NCBI GenBank assembly: GCA_021820645.1
Contig: JAKADJ010000072.1
Coordinates: forward strand, 1-9,343
Direction: 5' to 3'
DNA: 9,343 nt
Origin: Bacillota bacterium
GTDB taxonomy: Bacteria; Bacillota_E; Sulfobacillia; Sulfobacillales; Sulfobacillaceae
In this document: positions 1-6,806 of the stretch, piece by piece
How positions within the stretch are numbered: position 1 is the stretch's first letter
Layout of the letters: every line of letters begins with the position of its first letter
Program-made: the position numbers and the translations under genes
The notes under the pieces: model-generated
Told to the model about the DNA's origin: nothing
The model's database searches: none
What the model saw: only the letters and a program-made list of their open reading frames with translations

Positions 1-33
1 AGTCCGTCACTCTATCCACTGAGCTACGGGCGC
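1..33 (-). tRNA. tRNA, 5' half only (probably Arg), cut by window edge
   Basis: Read on the minus strand this is the first half of a tRNA: a 7-nt acceptor strand GCGCCCG, then TA, a D arm with GCTC...GAGT, and the 5' side of an anticodon stem (ACGGA) followed by CT, i.e. positions 32 and 33. The anticodon lies just outside the window, so the identity cannot be read. The acceptor GCGCCCG and D-arm sequence resemble bacterial tRNA-Arg genes, which is a guess from memory. It lies 40 bases downstream of tRNA-His on the same strand, so the two form a small tRNA cluster. Confidence 0.85.
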
Positions 34-38
34 GAGAG

Positions 39-60
39 AAAAAATCCCGGTTATCCCGGG
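39..60 (-). terminator. Short GC hairpin plus U-tract between the two tRNA genes
   Basis: On the minus strand the spacer after tRNA-His reads CCCGG-GATAA-CCGGG-A followed by six T. A 5-bp all-GC stem with a U-run is the shape of an intrinsic terminator, though the stem is short. It would end or attenuate transcription 5 bases before the next tRNA begins. It could equally be a processing hairpin in a joint tRNA transcript. Confidence 0.45.
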
Positions 61-73
61 GGCAAAAATTTAT

Positions 74-151
74 TGGGGTGAATGAGGGGACTTGAACCCC
101 CGACCCCCAGGGCCACAACCTGGTGCTCTAACCAGCTGAGCTACATCCACC
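74..151 (-). tRNA. tRNA-His (anticodon GTG)
   Basis: The minus strand gives a complete cloverleaf of 78 nt with the 3' CCA encoded. The anticodon stem-loop is CCAGG-TT-GTG-GC-CCTGG, so the anticodon is GTG (His). The T arm is GGGGG-TTCAAGT-CCCCT and the D arm begins TAGCTCAGCTGG. The extra 5' G (position -1) faces C73, the identity element of tRNA-His. The acceptor stem contains one G-U pair. The gene has its own promoter upstream and lies before another tRNA on the same strand. Confidence 0.97.
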
Positions 152-170
152 GCATTCCGTTTGTTTTGAT

Positions 171-199
171 GTCCTAGCATACAAAAACGTATGGAGGAC
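171..199 (-). other. Hairpin in the leader of the tRNA-His transcript
   Basis: Between the predicted promoter and tRNA-His the minus strand reads GTCCT-C-CATAC-GTTTTT-GTATG-CT-AGGAC: two perfect 5-bp helices stacked with a small asymmetric internal loop. It may be a processing signal for RNase III or RNase P maturation, or a regulatory leader. No function is shown by the sequence. Confidence 0.5.
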
Positions 200-206
200 G
201 GTACGA

Positions 207-235
207 AGTATACTACGAGACATCGAAAATTGCAA
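207..235 (-). promoter_or_regulatory. Sigma-70-type promoter of the tRNA cluster
   Basis: On the minus strand a -35 box TTGCAA (230-235) and a -10 box TATACT (207-212) are separated by exactly 17 bases. Transcription would start near position 200 and run through a short leader into tRNA-His. This is one of the best promoter matches in the window, and its location just upstream of a tRNA supports it. Confidence 0.75.
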
Positions 236-283
236 GCGCTCACAACGTCTCGTCTATCGATATTCCTCATCAGAAATGACACA

Positions 284-315
284 GCGCCACATTGTCTCGG
301 CAGGACAATCGGCGC
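284..315 (-). terminator. Hairpin downstream of the aminopeptidase gene
   Basis: The minus strand carries GCGCC-G-ATTGTC, a 7-nt loop, then GACAAT-GT-GGCGC: an 11-bp interrupted stem about 28 bases after the aminopeptidase stop codon. The following sequence has only short T runs (CATTTCTG), so it is a weak intrinsic terminator at best. It does separate this gene from the tRNA promoter. Confidence 0.4.
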
Positions 316-342
316 CGTGTGGCTCTAAAAATGATTACTGAG

Positions 343-2892
343 CTATGCTAACAATTCTTTTAAATGCCCCTTCACACGATGTGCCAGTGCCCGATTGATG
401 CCTTGACCTTCTTTGGTTTGAGCCGTCGCCCGGACTATCTCTTCCACCGGATGGGCGTCGACCCAGGCAATCGTCTGATCCGCCAAGGCATCGTCGACGA
501 TCATAGCGATAGGCTGGATGTAATATTGAACCATCGCGTGGGGATACTTCTCTAAGAGCCGATCCCATTCCTTCTCAATCACGTCCCAAGTCCGTGTCGT
601 GGCATGGCGATTATCGAGAAGGTAACCAAGGGCGACCGCGCCGTCCTGGGTCCTGACATCTGACGATTGAAACACCTTTAGGGTACGCTCAATCAGTGTG
701 GGATCCGTAAAGCGGGCCAACGCATAGAGATACCGCGTTTCATCCTGAGGAATGGTGGGGTTTTTGAATTCCCGATACATCAATTCCCATTCTTCCTCAC
801 CGCCCGAAACAGCCGTCACCTGGGCCAAGGGTGTAAGCAATTCAGCCGGAGCGGACTCTATGCCCTTGACGTGCGACAGCCAGCGACGCCGCGCTTCGTT
901 TTGGACTTCGACGTCGTTGCCAATAGTGCCCAATAGCTGCAGCAGGGAGCCTCTCAGGCGACCATGGCGCACGTCTTCATCGGGCTTAGGTTCCCAGCCG
1001 AGTTCTTCGAACACGGGACCCGCAATCTCTCGAATGAGCGCTTCTAAAGCTGGACGGCTCGATGCGTCCACCATTCGATCCAAAAGTGCCAAGCTTGGGG
1101 TCACCGCGGCCCAAACATCCGGGTCTCGTTCGTCCTTCATCATACGCCAGAGCGACACCGCGTGGGTCAGGGGGAGTGCGTCGGCCTGCACCGCCGCCCA
1201 CACATCGTCAACCAGTCCATAGCGTTCAATCGGCGTCAACACTTGCCATTCCTTTAGTAGACGTTGCCACAGTACCTCATCATAGGCCACCCGATAAAAA
1301 CCCCAGCCACCTCGGTTAGCCATGACCCAGACCATGTCCTCAGGCACCGGCACGGTGACCGGTTCGGCACCGAGTAAGACCCGCGCTGTTTCTTCCCGGC
1401 CCCCACTGCGACGAATTCCTAGCGTAATGGGGACTTCCCATTGGCCGTCGCCGCCTCCCCGATAGCGAAATTGTTGTTGGGTTAAGGTGGCGCTTTTCCG
1501 ATCCGTGCTGAGCGACACGGTTATGAGTGGATACCCCTTTTGAAACACCCAAGAATCCATGACCGTGCGAACTGGCTGCCCCGATGCGGCTTCCAGGGCA
1601 TCCCATAAGTCCCCGGTTTCGGTGTTCCCATAGCGGTGTCGTTCTAAATATTGATGAATGCCTGTTTGAAACACTGTGGCACCCAGATATTGTTCCAACA
1701 TCCGCAAGACCGCCCCACCCTTTTGGTAGGTCAACACATCGAACATGCCCCAAGATTCCACCGGGCGCCCTACAGGATATTCAATGGATCGGGTAGATTC
1801 CAGGCCGTCCACCATGAGCGCGTAGCCTTTGCCGCGACTAAAGATCGTCCACACGTCCCACTCGGGATGGAGGGCATCGGTGGCCAGAAGCTGCATGAAC
1901 GTAGCAAAGGCTTCATTCAACCAAATGCCATTCCACCAGCGCATGGTGACCAAATCGCCAAACCACATGTGCGCGGTTTCGTGTGCGATGGTGCTGACCA
2001 CATTGGCGCGCTCCATGGGTGAAGAACGCTCACGGTCGATGAGCAACAGTTCTTCTCGGTAAATGACACACCCGAGGTTTTCCATGGCGCCAGCGGCGAA
2101 GTCAGGAACCGCCACATGATCCATCTTGTCGCCGGGGTACGGAATCCCGAAATACTCTTCGAAGAATTGCAACGTGCCCACGGCAGCTTCTTCCGCCATC
2201 TCCGTGAGGTGGCTCAAGCTTTCTCGGGCAGCAATCCGTACGGGGACCTCACCGACTTGCTTGGGAGTCGTCATGGTTAAGGGACCCACCACTAATGCCA
2301 CCAAATAGCTCGACATCCGCACTGTATCGGCAAATTTGACGTGTCGCTTCCCTTCGCTATCGACATGACTTGCGATCTCTCGGGCATTGGATAGGGCCGT
2401 TAGCCCTGGGTCGACAATTAGGGTCATGGCGAACACAGCCTTGAACTCCGGCTCGTCCCAGCCTGGGAAAATCCGACGCGCATCCGTGGCCTCACAGTGA
2501 CTTGAAGCCATGACCAGGGAGGTTCCATCCGGGGCTTTGACGGTAGTCCGATAAAAGCCGCGTAAGTCGTCGGCCAGAACCCCGTCGTATTCGATAGCCA
2601 GTATCCACAGGCCGGGTGTAATAAGCTCCGGCCACGACAGCGTGATCTGCTCTTCATCCACGTTATACGAAACCGTACCGGCCATGTCAGATCCTTCCTC
2701 TGACTGCAGACGGACGGCACCTAGCGTTAGGCTTACTCCGTTCACCACAAACTCGCGAACGGCTGCTTTCACCTCCACCGTAATGGAGGCCATTCCATGA
2801 AACGTGCCTTGCTTTAAATCGGGATTAATTTCTAGCTCGTATCGACTCGGTACGACGTGAGACGGTAGCCGATAGGGTGGACGCTCGGTCAT
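343..2892 (-). CDS. M1-family zinc aminopeptidase (aminopeptidase N type)
   Basis: An 849-residue metallo-aminopeptidase that removes N-terminal amino acids from peptides. It has no signal peptide and so is presumably cytosolic. The M1 hallmarks are all present: the exopeptidase motif GAMEN at residues 268-272, the zinc site HETAH at 304-308 with the third ligand Glu327 (HEXXH-X18-E), and the transition-state tyrosine Tyr389 in DVLTYQ. Residues 1 to about 200 form the N-terminal beta saddle, about 200-440 the thermolysin-like catalytic domain, and from about 525 (VMANRGGWGFYRVAYD) an ERAP1-like helical C-terminal domain begins. The length is normal for the family and the frame is unbroken. 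The ATG is preceded by AAGGAG 7 bases upstream, which supports the chosen start. It is a single-gene unit with a hairpin after the stop. The exact substrate preference cannot be read. PepN is a possible name, but the subfamily is uncertain. Confidence 0.96.
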   Translation of the reverse strand: MTERPPYRLPSHVVPSRYELEINPDLKQGTFHGMASITVEVKAAVREFVVNGVSLTLGAVRLQSEEGSDMAGTVSYNVDEEQITLSWPELITPGLWILAIEYDGVLADDLRGFYRTTVKAPDGTSLVMASSHCEATDARRIFPGWDEPEFKAVFAMTLIVDPGLTALSNAREIASHVDSEGKRHVKFADTVRMSSYLVALVVGPLTMTTPKQVGEVPVRIAARESLSHLTEMAEEAAVGTLQFFEEYFGIPYPGDKMDHVAVPDFAAGAMENLGCVIYREELLLIDRERSSPMERANVVSTIAHETAHMWFGDLVTMRWWNGIWLNEAFATFMQLLATDALHPEWDVWTIFSRGKGYALMVDGLESTRSIEYPVGRPVESWGMFDVLTYQKGGAVLRMLEQYLGATVFQTGIHQYLERHRYGNTETGDLWDALEAASGQPVRTVMDSWVFQKGYPLITVSLSTDRKSATLTQQQFRYRGGGDGQWEVPITLGIRRSGGREETARVLLGAEPVTVPVPEDMVWVMANRGGWGFYRVAYDEVLWQRLLKEWQVLTPIERYGLVDDVWAAVQADALPLTHAVSLWRMMKDERDPDVWAAVTPSLALLDRMVDASSRPALEALIREIAGPVFEELGWEPKPDEDVRHGRLRGSLLQLLGTIGNDVEVQNEARRRWLSHVKGIESAPAELLTPLAQVTAVSGGEEEWELMYREFKNPTIPQDETRYLYALARFTDPTLIERTLKVFQSSDVRTQDGAVALGYLLDNRHATTRTWDVIEKEWDRLLEKYPHAMVQYYIQPIAMIVDDALADQTIAWVDAHPVEEIVRATAQTKEGQGINRALAHRVKGHLKELLA

Positions 2893-3285
2893 CTAATCGC
2901 TCCTTCATTCTATGTATTCGATGCTCTGATAGCTGTCCCCGAGACTCCTTGAATCCAGACAGCAAATACCTTCCGACAACATGCCTAGACTTATTCGCCT
3001 CCGTGATCGAGGATTCCTGCTGCCCTCGCTAAGTTTAGCAAAGATTCCCACTCATGTGCTACGCACACCCGTATGGCGGCGACCTAGAGCGTATCCTCAT
3101 GTTTTAGTGCGATTTCCCCTATTTATTCTAGAGACGATCACGGCGGCCATTACCCGTTGATGTCGTTCGGACACAGAGGGATCCGGCCGACAGAGTAGCT
3201 CCCCCCGTTCTTTACTACCTCACTGGCATGTGGCACACTCATTGTAAATAAGCCATCCGATTCTACCGGAAAGCGAGGCCAGACG
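2893..3285. other. Intergenic region between the aminopeptidase and a small plus-strand gene
   Basis: About 390 bases with no credible reading frame. They should contain the divergent promoters for the aminopeptidase (minus) and for the small gene starting at 3286 (plus). No hexamer pair is convincing on either side. A near-perfect dyad GCTAA-GT-TTAGC lies at 3028-3039 and could be an operator. On the plus strand a weak TTGTAA occurs at 3242-3247. I see nothing else. Confidence 0.5.
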
Positions 3286-3663
3286 TTGGCACATCAGCAA
3301 TCGATCCCCCGCCATAAACGCCTATCACGACAATCCCGGCTTCAGGCCGCGCCTCACTGGATAGCCCAGTATCCTGGCAACAACATCCTGCGCGGCTATC
3401 GTAAACATTTTGGCGTGGACTTTGAGTGTGCGTTAAAGGAGCTCACCATGTTAGGAATGGTATTCGACGCCGAGCCCATCCACCAATGGCGCCAAAGCCT
3501 TAAGGCACAACACGAGTACCGCCGTCGCCGCAAAGACGCCAAGAGACACCCAGATACGGACCATAGTCAAGAGTGGGACTATTTCTTGGAGGCCATGGGA
3601 ATGGAACCCATGACGGCCGAAGAGCCTCCTCAAGAGAACACGGTGCCGTTAGGCTTGTTTTAA
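3286..3663 (+). CDS. Small basic protein of unknown function (125 aa)
   Basis: A 125-residue protein with a very basic N-terminal half (KRLSRQSRL; RRRRKDAKR near residues 78-86) and an acidic, Pro/Glu-rich C-terminal tail ending PLGLF. The segment around residues 28-55 (WIAQYPGNNILRGYRKHFGVD, then CALKELTMLG) resembles, from memory, a widespread uncharacterised Firmicutes family with the pattern W-x(3)-Y-x-G-x-N-x(2)-RGY-x(3)-FGVD-x(2)-CA-x-KEL-x-MLG. The usual C-terminal part of that family does not appear to be present. The start is TTG, with GAGG 7 bases upstream; no in-frame ATG exists before residue 54, so the start is uncertain by some codons. The tail LGLF is reminiscent of sliding-clamp-binding peptides but lacks the usual Gln. 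It could bind nucleic acid, judging only by charge. Function unknown. Confidence 0.72.
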   Translation: MAHQQSIPRHKRLSRQSRLQAAPHWIAQYPGNNILRGYRKHFGVDFECALKELTMLGMVFDAEPIHQWRQSLKAQHEYRRRRKDAKRHPDTDHSQEWDYFLEAMGMEPMTAEEPPQENTVPLGLF

Positions 3664-3878
3664 GCAACAGAACACGCATTCTAGCAGACTTTGACGTCAA
3701 TCCAGACAGCTTCGATAGATATGTTTTTAGCTTAAGCTCGTTGCTCCCAGGTCGTTCTGATATGCCTGCGCGCGATTCATGGCGTCGACCTCTTAAACGA
3801 CCAGGAACCAAAGATCGCAATGCTTCGGCACACCCAGGGCAAGAAGCTTCACCCACATGGATCAGGAGGGGAACCTAC
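3664..3878 (+). promoter_or_regulatory. Possible promoter region with two 10-bp palindromes
   Basis: In the 215 bases between the two small genes a good -35-like TTGACG sits at 3691-3696, with only weak -10 candidates (GATAGA at 3714, 17-base spacing; TAGATA at 3716, 19-base spacing). TTGACGTCAA (3691-3700) and AGCTTAAGCT (3729-3738) are perfect palindromes flanking the expected start site, so they could be operator sites. An open frame runs in from 3573 in phase with the next gene but lacks protein-like character before 3879. Confidence 0.3.
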
Positions 3879-4193
3879 ATGCATATTTCGGAGTCGGAAT
3901 GGCGGGTGTTCAAAGAGGTTAGAGCAGCGGCCCTGGACCGTTTCTGCCATCGCATATTAGACGAGTCCGTGGCCGTGTGTGGCGACCAAACCCGGTCAGC
4001 ACATCAACGTTATCTAGACCTATACGCACTCATCCATCGTCGGGATAAAGAAATCCAGCAAGCGTTCGATGACCCCCGCCGATCCACCGCGATCCTGAGC
4101 CTTATGGTCATGCAGCAGCATGGATTGGTCACCCCAGCCGAACTAGACCGGTTCAGTGCCGACACCGTTAAAATTGTCACCGGCGATTTCTAA
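3879..4193 (+). CDS. Small conserved-looking protein of unknown function (104 aa)
   Basis: I chose the ATG at 3879 because a very strong Shine-Dalgarno (AGGAGGGG) lies just upstream. The open frame extends 102 codons further back, but that part overlaps the previous gene out of phase and looks non-coding. The 104-residue product begins MHISESEWRVF and is predicted mostly helical. It contains SAHQRYLDLYALIHRRDKEI (about residues 41-60), then FDDPRRSTA and a segment MVMQQHGLVTPAELDRFS. The last resembles the tail of a small helical protein with a turn before a final helix. There is no signal peptide and no membrane segment. I have a vague memory of similar short proteins in Firmicutes, often with uninformative annotations, but I recognise no domain. 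It follows another unknown small gene on the same strand and is convergent with csaA, 45 bases away. Confidence 0.78.
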   Translation: MHISESEWRVFKEVRAAALDRFCHRILDESVAVCGDQTRSAHQRYLDLYALIHRRDKEIQQAFDDPRRSTAILSLMVMQQHGLVTPAELDRFSADTVKIVTGDF

Positions 4194-4208
4194 CACGAAC
4201 TTCCAAAA

Positions 4209-4250
4209 CCGATTGGTGAGCGTCAACTATGCCGCATCTTATCCAATCGG
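4209..4250 (-). terminator. Hairpin overlapping the end of csaA
   Basis: Perfect 8-bp arms CCGATTGG (4209-4216) and CCAATCGG (4243-4250) are separated by 26 bases. Read on the minus strand the second arm is followed by TTTTGG, giving a weak U-run after the stem. One arm includes the last codons (Pro-Ile) of csaA. It may separate the convergent transcripts of csaA and the 104-aa gene. The long loop makes it uncertain. Confidence 0.35.
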
Positions 4251-4568
4251 CGTGCCATTGGGGACTGGGTCATCGGGCTCGAGCAAGATCACGTCGCCCC
4301 GCTCCGGGATCCCTCCTAGGACCAGCACTTCCGATGCGAATCCGGCAATACGTCGGGGTGGAAAGTTTATCACCGCCACCACTTGCCTACCCACCAGTGT
4401 GTGCGGGGCATAACGTTTGGTGACTTGGGCACTAGAGTGTTTGATGCCGAAAGGTCCAAAATCTATGGCCATTTTGATGGCAGGGACCCGGGCTTCCGGG
4501 AACAGCTCGGCGGTAACTACTGTCCCCACCCGTATGTCCAACTTCGAAAAATCGTCGATAGTCGCCAT
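4239..4568 (-). CDS. csaA: CsaA, tRNA-binding-fold protein export chaperone
   Basis: A 109-residue protein consisting of a single EMAP-II-like OB-fold tRNA-binding domain. Length and sequence match the CsaA family: FSKLDIRVGTVV at residues 6-17, then SSAQVTKRY (about residues 44-52), GRQVVAVINFPPRRIAGF (about 59-76) with the SEVLVLG strand after it, and a C-terminal PNGTPIG. B. subtilis CsaA, a dimeric chaperone linked to Sec-dependent export, is of the same size. The ATG at 4568 is chosen because AAGGAG lies 10 bases upstream. A TTG nine codons earlier would place the Shine-Dalgarno inside the coding sequence. The frame is intact. It is convergent with the small plus-strand gene and appears monocistronic, with a gene-free stretch upstream. 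The chaperone role is known for the family and not visible here; tRNA binding is an alternative. Confidence 0.93.
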   Translation of the reverse strand: MATIDDFSKLDIRVGTVVTAELFPEARVPAIKMAIDFGPFGIKHSSAQVTKRYAPHTLVGRQVVAVINFPPRRIAGFASEVLVLGGIPERGDVILLEPDDPVPNGTPIG

Positions 4569-5470
4569 ACCGAACTTTCTCCTTACGGGGTTCAATTACC
4601 CATCGTCCAATCAGAAGGACGGAAAACAGTCCCGGCTCCGGCGGTCACGAAGACTGGTCATGACGTCCCCTACCTAAGATTCCCGCAGCTACAACTGGTT
4701 TCAATCGAATTCTTGTTGCGACCGGCCGCCGTCACGGCACCTGTGTGTCTCACACCAACCGCATGTGTGCCTCCTTGGGGCGGCCATGATGGTACCCGCG
4801 CACAGTATAGCATGTGAAAATGCCAGTCATCCAACAAACGTACTGATGGCCATCTTGGGGTCCGTTATGGCCCATGGGGACCCTTCGGCCTCTTGCCGCA
4901 TTCCAAGACACGGCGAATGCGGTAGTGGAACGGTAACAGCGGGACGGCCACTGAGATCCTGCCCAAGCTAGGGTGGCGTATGAGTTCGCGCCATCCACCT
5001 GGAGATCGAAGCCATCCGGCAACGCGAAGTCTCGACTTGCTCGCGGTTTAAGCAATAGGCAAACTAGGGGGTTCTTCACCGTTCCCTATTGGCCATTTCG
5101 CTTCTTAGGGACCCTCTGGTGAGCCACATCCGCAAGAGAAGGCGATTGCCATGAGAATCATTGGCTGACCCCATACCCGGGCAATGCCTTCTCCCGCGGA
5201 GATACTGGGTGGTCGCATCCAGATAGCCTCTACGGTAGCATCGGAACATTAGGTGTCTCCACTAGGTAGTATCGGCTGTGGCTTACGCGGTACCCAAGGC
5301 ATTCCCAACTATTGAACGGCTGCCAGCACAGTGTCGGTCGATGCGATGGCACCATCGATGAGGATGGGTCGCTAAGCGGCTCATCCATGCTTCTCTAAAA
5401 TAACGGCGAAACTGGCCACCAAACCACACTTTAAATGTATCACAGAAATCCTAATACCTACGCGCCTAAC
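4569..5470. other. Gene-poor region upstream of csaA, possibly decayed coding sequence
   Basis: About 900 bases without a gene I can support. On the minus strand one frame is open from about 5079 to 4750 (109 codons from a GTG with a poor ribosome site), and the same frame further upstream is interrupted only by scattered stops. Its translation (for example FALPDGFDLQVDGANSYATL) matches no family I know. A second minus frame upstream (ILIDGAIASTDTVLAAVQ) also looks protein-like between stops. This is compatible with an old pseudogene but not proof of one. A hairpin CGATGG-CA-CCATCG lies at 5344-5357. Confidence 0.4.
4804..4834 (-). promoter_or_regulatory. Candidate promoter for csaA (extended -10)
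   Basis: On the minus strand TGC-TATACT forms an extended -10 element (TATACT at 4804-4809). A TTGGAT at 4829-4834 lies 19 bases upstream as a -35. Transcription from here would give csaA a leader of roughly 230 bases. A nearer promoter is not obvious. The leader contains a good Shine-Dalgarno, GGAGG, followed by ATG and a stop four codons later (peptide MRLV), ending at 4750. Confidence 0.4.
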
Positions 5471-5658
5471 GATGGTGTCTTCGGAGGATTCGAACCTACG
5501 ACGCCGGGATTCGAATGTCCGTGCCATGGTGTCCTTGACGTTGCTCCAATGCGCTATATTCCTTATGCAACAAGGGTTTCGGGGGTCCTCACGGTCTCCT
5601 GTGTCGTTATCAACACACTCCGTCCATCGCGGCGTGGTGACGGGAAAGCGTTAGTCAC
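5471..5658 (-). repeat. tRNA-like repeat element, copy 1 (degenerate)
   Basis: This stretch aligns with 8953-9155. Shared blocks in the same order and strand are ggattcgaacct (a tRNA T-arm sequence), acgccgggatt, a 46-base segment of identical length and about 60% identity ending atgcgcta, then caaca, ggtttcgg, and cgtggtgacgg. Both copies end in an inverted repeat GTGAC...GTCAC (here 5637-5641 and 5654-5658). Read on the minus strand it resembles part of a tRNA, but no full cloverleaf forms. The helix that closes the T-arm hairpin in copy 2 has lost pairs here, and no terminator follows. It is probably a decayed copy. Confidence 0.6.
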
Positions 5659-6056
5659 CCCCGATGGTTATCCGGCGCCATCGGGCCCGAAGAGCCAGCG
5701 ACCGTATCGTTCCGGCGATCAGTCGACAATATCTGAGCCATGGCTGCCGCACGATAGCGGCACGGGGCCGGCCCAACCCGCAGGTAGATCCGGCCACTAG
5801 CCCATTTGAACAAGACCCGTGCGGTGATGATGCGAGGCGTCGTACTATCCGCTTCCAAGAACATCCGGTTATTTACATGCAATCTAGGGTTGAATGGCCT
5901 CGCGGGATGGACGGCGAACAAGAGCCGCATCGACTGCAAGCACGGATTTCTTCCACAGCATCAGATAGCATTCGAACCCCTACCATCGCCTTGCCATTCT
6001 TACTAAGTCACTAAAGTTGCTAGTCGAAGGCGTATCGCTGACAGAGTTCGATATTT
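5659..6056. other. Gene-free stretch between tRNA-like copy 1 and the SDR gene
   Basis: No reading frame here resembles a known protein. A perfect 8-bp hairpin CCCGATGG-(10 nt)-CCATCGGG lies at 5660-5685, directly after the tRNA-like element. Frames on both strands are open for 90-115 codons, but they overlap each other and have no ribosome sites I trust. No terminator with a clear U-tract is seen after the SDR stop codon at 6057. Confidence 0.45.
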
Positions 6057-6806
6057 TTAGCCTCTTAGCTGAACCTCATAATCAGAAACGATCTTTCCAT
6101 CGTACTGAATAATTTGGCCATTTTGATTCTTGTCAGACAGAATAATGTCAGCAGTCATCTGGCCTGCAGCTTGGGGAGATTTGACGAAGCCGCCGTGTGC
6201 ACCCGCTTCCATGCCATTCAGATCGGTCGCCACAGCGCCTGGCATGATACCGAAAATCTGGCGGTGGCTCCCCATTCTTTGAAACTCGTAAGCGTAAGTC
6301 AGTGTCATCACGTTAAGGGCCGCCTTGCTCGTTATGTAAGCGAGTGGGTGCCAAAAGTCGGTCGGCGAAATCGGAACGGTCATGTTCACGATTTTCGCGT
6401 TGTCTGTCAGAACTGATAGCAGACTTTTCATAAGCTCGTGTGTGCCGAGAAAATTTGTTTCCAACGTCGTGCGCAAATCCTCAGTGGTATAGTCAAATGT
6501 GGGCTTGGTGAGGTCAAGCGGCGCGCGACCAGGCTTGGCACTATCGGGAATTCCGGCGTTATTGACCAATAGATCGAGCGACTCGATCAGTTTACCCGCG
6601 GTGTGCAAGCTATCCGGATCATTTAAATCAATCTTGATGAACGTCGCTGAGAGGCCTTCTGCAGCAAGTTTTTCGGCGGCCGCCTGCCCACGCGCTACGT
6701 CCCGCGCCCCGACGAGAATGGCATAGCCACGCTTGCCAAGATTGCGAGCGATTTCAAATCCGATTCCCTTGTTTGCTCCCGTTACGAGTGCTTTTTTAAT
6801 GGTCAT
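6057..6806 (-). CDS. Short-chain dehydrogenase/reductase (SDR)
   Basis: A 249-residue classical SDR, an NAD(P)-dependent oxidoreductase of soluble type. The N-terminal Rossmann motif is TGANKGIG (residues 9-16). GARD around residues 33-36 places an Arg where NADP-preferring enzymes have one. NNAG is at 82-85, the structural Asn at 118 (ETNFLGT), and the catalytic YxxxK is Tyr157/Lys161 in AYITSKAAL. The usual catalytic Ser about 13 residues before the Tyr is replaced: the strand reads NMTVPIS, so only Thr143 or Ser147 could serve. The ATG has AGGAG 5 bases upstream. It overlaps by four bases (ATGA) the end of a MerR-type pseudogene, which suggests an old MerR-SDR operon. The TGANKGIG type is shared with carbonyl-reductase-like SDRs. 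The substrate cannot be predicted. Confidence 0.93.
   Translation of the reverse strand: MTIKKALVTGANKGIGFEIARNLGKRGYAILVGARDVARGQAAAEKLAAEGLSATFIKIDLNDPDSLHTAGKLIESLDLLVNNAGIPDSAKPGRAPLDLTKPTFDYTTEDLRTTLETNFLGTHELMKSLLSVLTDNAKIVNMTVPISPTDFWHPLAYITSKAALNVMTLTYAYEFQRMGSHRQIFGIMPGAVATDLNGMEAGAHGGFVKSPQAAGQMTADIILSDKNQNGQIIQYDGKIVSDYEVQLRG

Noticed and set aside
752..1222. Long plus-strand open frame of 156 codons inside the aminopeptidase gene
   Set aside because: It is antisense to a well-supported M1 gene and has no recognisable motif or ribosome site.
3573..3878. N-terminal extension of the 104-aa gene to a 206-aa protein
   Set aside because: The extension overlaps the preceding gene out of phase, has no protein-like features, and the internal ATG has the far better ribosome site.
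5971..5985. attcgaacccc as a third T-arm remnant
   Set aside because: No pairing partner for a T stem and no neighbouring tRNA-like blocks.
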